A DNA stretch of 64,000 nucleotides from NCBI GenBank assembly GCA_016584495.1, contig WAID01000015.1, positions 248,001 to 312,000 on the forward strand, given 5' to 3'. The notes below the pieces were generated by a model. That model was not told the DNA's origin. It did no database searches and saw only the letters and a list, made by a program, of their open reading frames with translations. This DNA comes from Celoporthe dispersa. Taxonomy: Eukaryota > Ascomycota > Sordariomycetes > Diaporthales > Cryphonectriaceae. Shown one piece after another: positions 1-10,194 of the stretch. Position 1 is the first letter of the stretch; each line of letters begins with the position of its first letter. A program made the position numbers and the translations under genes.

Positions 1-1161
1 GATGTTGTTGACCTGGTAGACGGACCAGGTGTGGTCCGGGTCGTACTTGAGCCAGAGCTGCATGACCGTGTTGGAGACTTTGCCGACGGTCGTGTTCCAG
101 AACCTGAGGCACGTTAATATTCGGCACATAAGAATGCGTGGTCATGAGGGCTGGCTTACATCCAGAGAATGGTCAGGACGTAGAGCTGCCAGGAGTTGAT
201 GGCCCGCAGGAACAAATTCCAGGTGAAGCTGTTCGTCTCCTCCCGTCCGTCCTCCGCCATGCGCTCCATGCAGCGGCGCTTCTCCTCCTCGCTCAGGTAA
301 AAGGCGGAGGTGCTGCTCGGCGTGTCGGGGAAGAAGAGCAGGCCAAAGATGGCAACAATGATCGTAATCAGGCCGTCGATGATGAAAACCCATCTCCATG
401 CGGCAAGGCCATTCTTACCATCCAGGCCAGCGAGCACTGCGCTCTGCAGATATCCCGAGATCATGGAGCCAACGTATGCAGCGCAGGCAAAGATGGCTGT
501 GCGCTTGCCCAGTTCGGTCTTCTTATACCAGCATCCGAGGACGTACTGGACGCCGACGAAGGTGGACGCCTCAAGAAAGCCGACGAAGAAGCGTATGGGA
601 TACAACTAATCGATGACACTCAATTCTTTAGTGATCGTTTTTTTTAAAAAAAAAATAAAAAATAAAAAAAAAGAAGAAAAAAAAGGAGAAAGAGCTCCTC
701 ATTTGACAAAAACAGCAAGAGCAGCAGAGATTGGGCTTCGAGGTTCATCTTACCTGGTTCACATCTTTGACCGCATACGTTCCGATCGTCAGCCCAGCCC
801 AGATGAGCTCCAGCCCCGGCAACAGCAAACGCGGCGGAATCCAAGTCAGGAGAATGTTGGCTGGAATGGGGCCCAGGATCTGGCCAACCGAAAAGCACGT
901 CGCGGCCAGATTATACTCGGTTCCATACATCTTCAGGTCCTCCTTCATCCCGCTGACGTAGGCATTGCTCAGGTTGGCCTGGTCGAGCCATTTCGTGAAG
1001 TAAGCCAGGCAGGCGTAGGTGAGGATGAATAGGTCAATCTTGAAAAGGAGCTTCTTCTCGCTGGTTGCAAGTCCCTTGGGGTGCCAAATGAAGAACTCGG
1101 GCCCATCTTTGCCGTACGAGGACGCAAAGATCTGCTTCACGTAGTAAGCCAGAGACGCCAT
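1..1161 (-). CDS. MFS transporter, anion:cation symporter (allantoate permease-like), 3' part outside window
   Basis: Plasma-membrane major facilitator of the fungal Dal5/allantoate permease group, which takes up organic anions, ureides or vitamins; the substrate cannot be told from sequence. Three exons are visible: 1161-754, 605-160 and 103-1, with introns 753-606 and 159-104, all GT-AG, giving 319 codons without a frame break. Typical family signatures are TKWLDQANLSNAYVSGM after the first membrane segment, RFFVGFLEASTFVGVQYVLG near segment 4-5, and FWNTTVGKVSNTVMQLW in the last visible exon. The ATG at 1161 starts a cytosolic N-terminus of about 45 residues, normal for the family. The stop lies beyond base 1. 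It is divergent from the oxygenase gene at 1740, with 578 bp between. No frame damage is seen, unlike many neighbours. Confidence 0.9.
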
Positions 1162-1739
1162 TGCTCTGGTCTAAGTAGGTGAACAACTTTGCTGTAGCAG
1201 AGCTGGGACAAGTCTCTCAGAATGGTCCCTTCTCTCTTTTTTTAATCTTTTTCTTTTCCTTCTTTTTCTTCTCCCTGGAAATGCTTCTCTTCAAGACATG
1301 ATTGCCAGTGGGCCTGGGCAGCAGAGGATGCCCTCACATCCTTATCATGGCCACCCCAATGAAGATCCCAAAAGGAGCGTGTGCCCACACCTCCATATAC
1401 CCATCCATGTAGATAACAAGGCGTACAAGCCCTTTTCCCGCCCAATACCTTCAGGTTCGGCAGTCGGTGCTAGCCGAGTATCTGATACAGGTATCACGAG
1501 GCGTGATAACAAGCCGGATACAGTCCCGGATATTCACCACGGCGGGGCCCAGATCATCGTGCGGGGAGACGGACCGGTCAAAAACACTTGTGAGTTGCAA
1601 CGTAGCATAATAACGAGGAACATATTATTCCACATGCTCGTTGGATTATTACTTTGTCTACAGACTTAGCCTTTGCGATAGGCACTCCTGGAATCGTCAC
1701 TTGTCTGTAGACCTCGAGCTGGCAGAGTCGATAGCAAAA
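1162..1739. other. Intergenic region, shared promoter of divergent pair
   Basis: This 578 bp gap separates the divergent MFS transporter and oxygenase genes. It has a CT/T-rich stretch at 1228-1275 just upstream of the transporter start. No coding sequence is recognised. Confidence 0.5.
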
Positions 1740-3121
1740 ATGACAGACACCATCTGTGCAGTTCCGGGTAATAGTGGAAAGGCAGGGACAGTGATCGATG
1801 TAAGACTGCATATATGTGTGCCCAAAAATTCAATGGTAGGCGGGATAATGATTGACAGAGAAGCAGGATAATAGCCAATATGTGTACTTCCACTCAGGAT
1901 CCGAAACAACCTACCGCAAAGTGGCAGAGAAACCATCATCCTTCACTTCGATCCCAACCATCGACCTCTCCGACATTGACAGCCCTTCGCTCGAGGCTAG
2001 GAGAGTTATCGCCAAGAACATCTACGACGCCTGTCATGACTGCGGATTCTTCTACATCAAGAACCATGGCATCCCGGAGGATCTGATCTCAGAAACCTTC
2101 AGTCTTCTGAAGCGCTTCTTTGCACTGGATCTAGATGCGAAGATGGATGCTCATGTTCAGAAAAACCCTGCCATCAGGGGCTACGAGCCAATGCTTGAGA
2201 CGAGACTGGATCCCAGGAGCAAAGGAGGTAAGACACAGACCAACGACCCCCGAGACCGCAGCCGGTGGTAACACTGACAATCTTGCCCGCAGACATCAAG
2301 GAGGCGTTCACCATGGGTGACTGCGTGATAGAGCCCGAGCAGGACTACAAGGGCAAGACTGGCCATGCGCCGCCTTCTCACATCACACAACCTCAGAACA
2401 TCTGGCCGCCCCAGGCGCCATGGTGGCGGGAAGGGCTGTACAGATATTACAACCGCGTCTTGGCGCTGGCCATGAAGCTGGTCCGAATCTTTGCCCTGGC
2501 TTTTGACCTGGACGAGAAGGCTTTTGATGAGCATTTCAAGTTTCCAATCACCGGCATGAGAGCGCTATACTATCCGCCTACGCCCATAGACGAGGGGTCG
2601 GGCAGTGTTGGCCTTGGTGCCCATGCTGACTTTTCATGTAAGAAGAAAGACTCTGCCCATCCACGCGCGGTACGAGACGCGGCAATTTGGCATGGCAACT
2701 GGCTGACACAGATTCAGGGCTGACGCTGGTCCTGCAAGACTCTGTGCCTGCTCTGGAGGTCCTCAACCAAGACGGCCTGTGGGTCGATGCGCCTCCCCAG
2801 CCAGGCACATTTGTCTGCAATGTGGGCCAGTACCTGGAACGGCAGTCCAATGGCAAATTCCCAGCGACGGTCCATCGCGTCCGGAACCGTACGGGAAATG
2901 AGCGATACTCTCTGCCGTTCTTCCTGACTATGGACCCGGATGTTGACTTGGAAGTGCTTGACTGCTGTGTTGATCCCGGGGATGAACCACGCTTCGAGGG
3001 TATCAATGTGGGAGATCTCTATATTAGGAGGGTACTGCCGGCTAGAAGGAAGCATCCTACGAGCATCAAATTCAATGGTGTGCCGCAGGAAGAGCTGAAG
3101 TATGAGATGCTGTTGACCTGA
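1740..3121 (+). CDS. 2-oxoglutarate/Fe(II) oxygenase, isopenicillin N synthase-like (DIOX_N + 2OG-FeII_Oxy)
   Basis: Soluble non-haem iron dioxygenase of the plant/fungal DIOX_N type. Exons 1867-2227, 2293-2637 and 2718-3121 are firm. They carry the N-terminal IPTIDLSDID and CGFFYIKNHGIP motifs, the HADF iron ligands (H and D), the distal iron histidine in TVHRVRNR, and the RYSLPFF arginine/serine pair that binds 2-oxoglutarate. The main reading frame has no ATG before an upstream stop at 1849, so a short first exon is needed. ATG 1740 to 1799, followed by GTAAGA and an acceptor CAG at 1864-1866, joins in phase and gives 389 residues. That first exon is inferred and is the weak part of the model. 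Fungal members act on small molecules in secondary metabolism or catabolism; the substrate here is unknown. It is divergent from an uptake transporter. Confidence 0.8.
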
Positions 3122-3511
3122 GCAAGTTGGCGATGGCATCTGCTCCCATCATCTGGTCTTAGTCTTGTGCATCCCGGCGGATATTGCCAGTCACTGGCTC
3201 GAATGAAAGCCGTTGAGAACATAATGTGCATATGGATGCCTGCGCTGCGCATCCTTGGCGGTGGCAGTGCATTCAGCGATGCATGGGTACTTTGGGTAAT
3301 ATATAGTAAGCGCACCAGCCCGAAGACTTGAACACTTGAGAATCCCGACGCTCGACTACAAGTTGGAAGTACAAGAGGAATTTCCAAAATGCAAAAAGTT
3401 GTGTTACCTCTCACTGGTGACCTCGTGTAATTTTTATTCTATTAGATTCCGAGTCGCATCTGCGCACTGTTATTAGTCGGCCATCGTGAGCTGTCATTGA
3501 AGGTACGAGAC
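3122..3511. other. Intergenic region
   Basis: 390 bp between two genes on the same strand. No gene, RNA or repeat is recognised. Confidence 0.4.
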
Positions 3512-5132
3512 ATGGACCCAGATGACATCCCTAAGTTACTACAGAACATCCGTACGAGCGGTTCGACAAAAGTCCGTTTGCAACGACTGAGGTATCGTGA
3601 CCATGCGGTTTCAGGTCAGACGACCTTGACCGAGGAAGCACTTGAGACCGAGCTGCGAGGAATCGAGGATACGATAAGCAGCCCAACAGTAGAGCAGACG
3701 ATCGATGGCGGAGGAGAGTTTGTTCTCCTGTACGTGCATATGGGCATGTCAAAATTGGATATGTGGTCGAGAATATCACTGCTGACTCGTTCTCCAGCTC
3801 GTCTTCCGGCGATCCAGCCCGTAGAAACTACAGGGAGAAACCCATCGACATCTCGCAGGTGTCCTTTGCGAGGCTCATCAAAGCATGCCGGTTCCCACCG
3901 CATATTCTCGGCGCTGATAGATTCCCGGGGTTTCACATGTCGCACCATACGGAATATCGAGACGACGACAGCGATAGTCCCGAGGCACTAGGTCAGTTGA
4001 AGGAGCAACGATCTTGTCCTGATGTAGGCGAATATTCTGACCCCCATACCTGTCCCTAGTCCTGCTTCTCCGGAACCCACAACACAGCAATTCTATGAAC
4101 ATGTCCATGCGCATCAGACTCTCCGACCGTTCGGCTGTCTGCTTCGTGTCCGCTATGGACGAGACCACTGGCCAGACTATCGAAAGCCAACTATCCGATC
4201 GACGTAGACTGATCTCGATAAACCCGCTGTACTTTCTCGTCCTGACTTTCGAGGCCCGCTCCCGTGAGAACAATGAGATTTTTCAAAAACCCTCCATAAA
4301 GTCTACGAAGTCGAGAGCGCTACAGAAATGACCATGCCGAACTGGAAGCTACAAGTTCCCCACACGACGCTGCAGTGGCTCTCGGATTACGACAATTTGT
4401 TGAAAAGGCTTCACGAGGCTCACTCGGAGATGTGTCATTTTGAGCATGTCAGCACATTCTACATCAAATGGGCACTATACCTCCTGAAGTCGGTGGATGT
4501 TTTGGAGCGGCTCCGAGCTGAAGTTGGACTCCCGCCGATGCCAAAAAGACATGATACGGCTCTGCGGGAGAGAATACAGTTCACGCTCGCCAGATCCGAA
4601 TACACGGCTGCCAAGACCAAAGAGATGCTTGCGAGAATTCGAGGACAAATCAACGTGGTAAGTAATATCATACACTTAACCCCGCTATTCTGACAATGTG
4701 ATAATAATACTGACCATGATTACGGCTTCATCAAAGGCCTTCAGTCTTGTAACTCAAAAGGACAGCAAACTTACCTTGACGGTGACAGAATACTCCAACC
4801 ATCTCGCAACGCTGGCGGTTCGTGATAGCGAGACAATGAAGACTATTACGGTCCTCACGCTGCTCTTTCTGCCGTCGAGCCTGATCACGGTGAGCAAGTT
4901 CAGATTTACCAGCTAAAGCTGAGGTACTACATGGAGGACTAATGCAGCGCAGTCGATCTGGTCAGCCGGTCTCTTCGAGCTCGAATCTTCGAGTAATTGG
5001 AAGGTCTATATAGCCGTCACTATCTCGCTAACGGTTGTTGTTTTCATTGCTTGGTTCTTATACCTCAAGTATGCTGGCTCGCGCCGACATAGTATGAATA
5101 CTCTTTCCATTGCAGCAGCACGATTCACATAA
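3512..5132 (+). CDS. CorA-like membrane protein, frame broken near 4285
   Basis: Fungal CorA-like (Mg2+ transporter-type) protein with two C-terminal membrane segments. Exons: 3512-3729, 3798-3991, 4060-4657, 4737-4889, 4953-5132; all introns are GT-AG. The C-terminal third is diagnostic: a long helix ending in RIRGQINV, then TQKDSKL, RDSETMKTITVLTLLFLPSS (first membrane helix) and a second helix VYIAVTISLTVVVFIAWFLY. The classic GMN motif of bacterial CorA is not seen, which is usual for this divergent fungal group, so transport is not assured. Within exon 3 the frame must change by one base between about 4275 and 4300, at a TTTTTCAAAAACCC stretch. Adding one base makes the total 448 codons. 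A 38 nt intron (4264-4301) would also restore frame, but it would remove family-like sequence. The start is ATG 3512; an earlier in-frame TTG is not credible. Confidence 0.72.
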
Positions 5133-5717
5133 TGAGGACTTTATATCTCACAGGGAGGATATATTGATATATTCGAAGTCTACTTGGAATTCATGCGGTA
5201 CGGTGTCTCAAGACTATGTTTTGCTTGAACATTGCTACCTAGAGTAGAAAACAGGCGTCCTGGCTGCAAGCTCTGCAGCGCTGTCCAGTAATTGTCGGGA
5301 AAACTGACAATTGCCAAAAGTACTGACAAATAATGCACGAGAATTTCTTGGAATTGAAAACATATGATATGCACCCGCAATTCATAAGTTTTGCGGGATC
5401 CAATTGAGTTGGTAGATCATCTGTCATCGGGATTCTACGGGCTGACAGGCGGCTGGTGATAAAGTGAGCTGACGAACACGCCACCCAACAACCACCCGTA
5501 GTCACACCACCGTGAATCCTTTTGCAATATAACAAGCCCCAGCACCCAAACATGATAACCTGACAATGAGCAAGAATCACATTCCTCGATTGAGTATCAA
5601 GATTTTCAGTCCAAAATAGTGCACAAGTCCCTTTTCACGTCTACGTCCCGTCACCTCATAGCTGCACGCGAATCAGCACCAATCAAACGACAACAGAGAA
5701 GAAGAAAAATATCCACC
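5133..5717. other. Intergenic region
   Basis: 585 bp between same-strand genes, moderately AT-rich. No coding potential or structured RNA is recognised. Confidence 0.4.
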
Positions 5718-5933
5718 ATGTGCCAATACTGCGCCGCCCGCCGCCTTGTCCTTTCCACTCTCCGCTCAAGAGCCCCCGTGCCCGCCCGGCAGGTTCAGCG
5801 TCGGATGATCGCAACACAGCCGCCCAACCTGCAGCCTGAGAAGATGTCCAAGGGCACCTTCTTGACTTCGGTAGGCCTGATTGGCGGCCTGTCTGGTGTC
5901 GGTGCTGCATATGTCACCACCCCTGTGGAGTAA
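5718..5933 (+). CDS. Small orphan protein, probable mitochondrial single-pass membrane protein
   Basis: A 71-residue reading frame with a good start context (CACCATGT). Residues 1-30 are rich in Arg and Ala with no acidic residue, as in a mitochondrial presequence. Residues about 47-67 (GTFLTSVGLIGGLSGVGAAY) form a small-residue, glycine-rich membrane helix with GxxxG-type spacing. The family is not recognised. Size, basic leader and one glycine-rich helix resemble small accessory subunits of inner-membrane complexes, but that is inference from composition only. No intron is needed. Expression data would decide whether it is real. Confidence 0.5.
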   Translation: MCQYCAARRLVLSTLRSRAPVPARQVQRRMIATQPPNLQPEKMSKGTFLTSVGLIGGLSGVGAAYVTTPVE

Positions 5934-6836
5934 CGGGAAGGACGAAGCGGTGTTGTAATAACTACGGCCTGGTGAGTACGAGAATACATTGTCTCTTAAA
6001 GCGAGACCTCTCAAAGGCTAATTCATTCTGCATACATAGAAGTGATTGTAACTCAAGCGCAGGACTGGGCGGGGTCCGAAAATAGGGATGGGACAGAGCA
6101 TAATGGCGTTCGGGCGGCACATAATTAAGCTTGATTTTGCTCCCTGTTTTTACACAAGAAAGATTGAGGAATATGGGATCAGTGATGGAACACTGAGGGC
6201 AAAGTCTCCCATAGACATGCGAGGTGTGTATCTGCGAAAAGCCGGGTGAGCAGAGAAGGGATTCAGGCTGAGGATGCGCCGATCTGGTCTCCTAGTTTTT
6301 TTCTTCTTCCCACAAGACAGAGCTTTTTCAGTCAATTATTATCGTTTTCACATGACTGTGTCCATCAGACACCGCTCAAGAGTCACAGGTGTCAAGAGCA
6401 ATAAACACATCCCTCGTAGTCCGTGGCATGTTTTATAGCACATATAGCACACATGAGCCACTAAGGTATGAGGCTGGCAGCAAGCGGTGATTCAAGCTAT
6501 GGGTGGTAAGGGTATATATAGGTCGTGATACCCCAGGCGCGATGAATAGGTCCTGGGATCTCTATCACTTGCAGCCAAGAGTAAGAACTTCATAGCCTTT
6601 ATAAACTTCAAGCATCTTAGTCTAGAGTTTTATAACGCCTTCCTAGCCCCAGGACACAAGTCCATTCCTCGGCGAGCCTGCCTACCGTCAGAGCAAACCA
6701 ATCTCAGTCTGTCCTCTGAGCTTGATGATTTTCACAATCTGCACAAACCTTCTCGTGATTAAAGCAATCATCCTCCGGCCTAATTACAACAATACATAGA
6801 ACCATAATACGCCTCTTTCTCTCTCTCTCTCTCACC
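5934..6836. other. Intergenic region with CT microsatellite
   Basis: About 900 bp without a recognised gene. It ends in a pyrimidine CT repeat at 6818-6834 directly before the next ATG, probably 5' UTR. Confidence 0.4.
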
Positions 6837-7151
6837 ATGTACACGCCAACCCCAGTGACAACCACCCCTCCTCCTGCTGCTCCAGCCCAGACCAGCGCCA
6901 CAGGAGCAACCCTATGGCAACCAACAGGAGCTGAGGTCTTCTTCTGGATCTGGGTGGTGATGCTCTCCGTAGGCGTGCTCCTGACGTTGTTCCGGATTGG
7001 TCTCGCCACCGTGAGGACGTGCAGAGGCGAGCGGTGCTCCTGGAAATGGCGGTGGCCACCAGCGTGGTGGCGGCAGGATGACCAGCGGCGAGCAGATGCG
7101 GGGAGCCAAGGCAGGACGGATGACGGGTTCAAGCTGGCGCAGTTGCGCTAG
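6837..7151 (+). CDS. Small orphan membrane protein
   Basis: 104 codons from an ATG in good context (CTCACCATGT) right after a CT-repeat leader. The N-terminus is a Pro/Thr-rich stretch (TPTPVTTTPPPAAPAQT), followed by one strongly hydrophobic helix at about residues 34-56 (FFWIWVVMLSVGVLLTLF). After it comes a cytosolic-type tail rich in Arg and Trp. There is no signal peptide before the Pro/Thr-rich segment. No family is recognised. The single long helix flanked by Arg on its C-terminal side suggests a type III or tail-embedded membrane protein. It may be lineage-specific, or spurious. Confidence 0.45.
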   Translation: MYTPTPVTTTPPPAAPAQTSATGATLWQPTGAEVFFWIWVVMLSVGVLLTLFRIGLATVRTCRGERCSWKWRWPPAWWRQDDQRRADAGSQGRTDDGFKLAQLR

Positions 7152-7466
7152 GTAGAGGGAAGGCTTGCATAGAGGGCCACGCGGCGTTTGGGTTGTAATG
7201 ATGGACCTGGGAGTTTGTGTGGCGCAGAGGGCTGGGCAGTAAGAGACAATGCTGAGCCATCTTCGGAAAAGGATACACCGATCTGTGACGCGGCCATCGA
7301 GGACTAGGAAGTGATGTCTTGCAAATTGCCCTGCCGTCACAAACTGGATGTGGTGTCCGCCCTCTACCCTCGCCACGCCCCCCCCCCCCCCCAAAAACGA
7401 AAACGCCGGTCCATGCTGATCCCTCGCCCAAAGCATTCACTGGTAAGCCGCAAGGAGAGTGCTTGG
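7152..7466. other. Convergent intergenic region with C15 run
   Basis: Short gap between the convergent small membrane protein and SRP54 genes. It contains a run of 15 C at 7378-7392 and probably both 3' UTRs. Confidence 0.4.
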
Positions 7467-9174
7467 TTATCTGCGCCCACCACGGCCGCCCTGCCCCATA
7501 CCGCCCATCATCCCGCCCATCTGCTTCATCATAGCGTTGATGTCCATCCCGCCAGGCATACCGCCGCCGCCGGCACCACCACCCCTCCACCGCCGAGCAT
7601 CTTCATCATACTGCTGAGATCAGGCATGCCACCTGCGCCGCCGGCGCCACCACCCATGCTCTGGAGACGCTTCTGCATGGCTGCCATCTGCTGGGCCTTG
7701 TTACCGCCACCCATGGCAGCCTGTGCGCGCTGCATGTTCTTCATGTTGCCGCCCATCTTCTTGGCCATGCCGGCCATCATGCGCTGCTGGGTCAGCAGGT
7801 CCTCGACCTCCCTGACGCTGGTCCCAGACCCCTTGGCGACGCGGGTCATGCGCTCGGGCTGGTCGATGAACATCTTGCCGTCCGAGTCGAGCTCCTTCTT
7901 GGTCATGGAGTCGCAGATGTAGAGCATGCGGCGGAGCTTGGCATTGCCCTCGTCGTCGTCCATGCCTTGCATCATGTTGGACATCCCCGGGATCATGCCT
8001 GCCATCTTGGAGAGGGGGCCCATCTTCATGATGTTCTGCAGCTGGTCGCGCAGGTCGCGGATGGTGAAGACGCCCTCGGTGATGTGCTTGATGGTGTCCT
8101 TCTGGTCCAGCTTCAGGGACTGGACGTGCTCCACCAGCCCGGCCATGTCGCCCATGCCGAGGAGCTTGGAGATGAACTGCTTGGGCACGAAGCGCTCGAG
8201 GTCGAGCATGTGCTCGCCCGTGCCGATGAAGACGATCGGGGTGTGTGTTGCGGCGACGGCTGATATGGCGCCACCTCCGCTTGCGTGGCCGTCTGTCTTG
8301 GTGATGATGATGGCGCCGAAGTCTGCTGCCTCCTTGAACGCTTTTGCCTGTGCCTCTGCCTGCTGCCCTATGCTGGCGTCCAGCACCATGATGGTCTCGT
8401 CCGGCTTGACGGCGCCCTGGATGTCCACCATCTCCTGGAACAGTGCCGACTCCTGCCTGTGCCTACCGGATGTATCTACGATGATGACCTCGAACTTCTC
8501 CTTCTTGAACTTGTCCACGCCCTCCCTGGCGACCACGGCAGGATCCGTCTCCGTCAGGCTGCCGTAGTAGGGTATCTTTGCCTTGGTGGCGTTCTGCTTC
8601 AGCTGGTCGAAGGCACCGGCACGGAAGGTATCTGCGCACACCAGACAGGCCTTGAACCCTCTTGCCTGGTAGTGCCTGGCCAGCTTCGTACAGGTGGTGG
8701 TCTTTCCGGCACCCTGCAGGCCGACGAACATGATGACGTTTGACCGGCCCTTCTTGGGCTTGTATGCCTCGTGGTGCGGGTTGACGAGGTCGACCAGCTC
8801 GTCGAACACGGCCTTCTGGATGAGGCGCTTTTTGTTTACCGCCGGCGCGAGCTCCTTGAAGTTGACTGTGGATTTTATCGACTTGCGGAGCTGCTGGACG
8901 AGCCGCACGTTGACGTCTGCCTCGAGGAGGGCGGAGGAGATCTCCTTGATCATAGCTTCGAAGGCCTGAAGGTTTGACAGGAGGGTTAGCGCCGCCAGAC
9001 ATAACTGCGCAGGGCACTCCAGAGGACGCCCCTGCGCCTACACGTGTGGGAAGAGGAGGAGGAGGATGAGGAGGAGGAGGAGGCTGCTGCTGGTACCTTT
9101 TCGTCGAGGTTTGGCGCCCGGTTCAGGTCGGACACCGCCGCATTGATGCGGCGACCGAGGTCTTGAAGCACCAT
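7467..9174 (-). CDS. SRP54: Signal recognition particle 54 kDa subunit, C-terminal frame broken near 7582
   Basis: GTPase subunit of the cytosolic signal recognition particle; it binds signal sequences and SRP RNA and docks ribosomes at the ER. Exon 1 is 9174-9097 (26 codons, MVLQDLGRRINAAVSDLN), intron 9096-8966, exon 2 8965-7467. Visible are the N-domain, the P-loop GLQGAGKTTTCTKLARHY, G2 DTFRAGAFDQLKQ, G3 DTSGRH, G4 TKTDGHASGGG, and the methionine-rich M-domain with many MMxGM-type turns. In the assembled frame the protein ends in an unlike tail with a stop at 7529. The usual Gly/Met-rich ending (MPGGMDINAMMKQMGG, then GRGGRR and a stop at 7467) lies one frame over. A single missing G at the G-run on the coding strand (plus 7582-7585) joins them and gives 525 residues, the normal length. 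Because the gene is normally essential, sequence error is more likely than loss. Confidence 0.95.
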
Positions 9175-10194
9175 GGCGCCTGAGTTCTTGTGCCGGTACA
9201 GATATGAGACCGAGAGTGGGTGGTATGCGACCGGTAGTGTGTTGAGGTGGGTGTCGAGGCTGAGAGGTTGAGGATGGAGGGGTTGTTGGTGGAAGGTGGC
9301 CAAAAATCGATGGATGCGATTTAACCCAAGGGGAGAGCCGCAAAAGCTCTAGGCCCTGCATTGGCCCTGTCGCAGTGTAGCTGGGCAGATTGCGGGGTAC
9401 AAGGGTACCTGGCAGGCGCTAGCACTACCTACACGGTCTGGGGGGTTTGACGCCTGCTGAATCATCTTCCCTAAGCGTGCTATACCATGATCATTGACTT
9501 TATATTTCCCAGCAAGACAAGAGACTGGATATTCAATTTGTTCTGATCTCGCAGGGCTTCTGACAATATACTATTCTGCAAATATACTGTTCTGCGTGTT
9601 TTTTCTTTATCTCTCTCTTTCTCTGTGTGTTTTTTCTCTCTCTCTCTCTCTTCTTTCTTCCTCCTATGATCCCATGATAGAATAGGGATAATTCTACAAA
9701 AAGCGAACAGCATACATGCATGCAGTATGGCAGGTCCCTCCAGGTAACTGTCTCATCTTCTCCCCTCAGCTGCTGAAGACGATAGTGGGAAGCGCAATCC
9801 TGGATGGTTCAAGCAAATGGTACATACTTTCTCTTCCTTGTTCCAGCCCCTCCTGTCCGTGAGTTCCTGACGTGCGCTCCTAGGTTGGTAAGTCCTCCTT
9901 ACGAAGGGTGCACTTTTGGGACAGGAGTTAATTATATAATTATGTAAAAGGTCAAGATATCTGGCCCGAGTTCTACTTACTAAACCTCTTCATGATTCTG
10001 ACCCTGTCATCCAGGCTCATCTTTGCAATGATCAAATAGTCGACTTGAGGAACACACATGTAGGGTCTCGGTTTATAAGTACTCCTATATGTTATCTTAT
10101 TTTACTACGAATATAGAGACTATATGCCATATATATACTAGTAAATTCCGCGTACTTATGCTTGTACAAGTCCTCAGACATCAGATGATCAGCC
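9175..10194. other. Intergenic region, AT-rich with CT-rich tract
   Basis: About 1 kb between the SRP54 start and the glutaminase stop. It contains a CT/T-rich tract at 9598-9665. No gene is recognised. Confidence 0.4.

Noticed and set aside
1852..1860. TTG at 1852 as the start of the oxygenase
   Set aside because: Non-ATG starts are rare in fungi. An in-phase upstream exon from ATG 1740 explains the N-terminus.
7926..8567. Plus-strand frame opposite SRP54
   Set aside because: Shadow of the SRP54 GTPase domain; Ser/Met-rich composition arises from the reverse complement.
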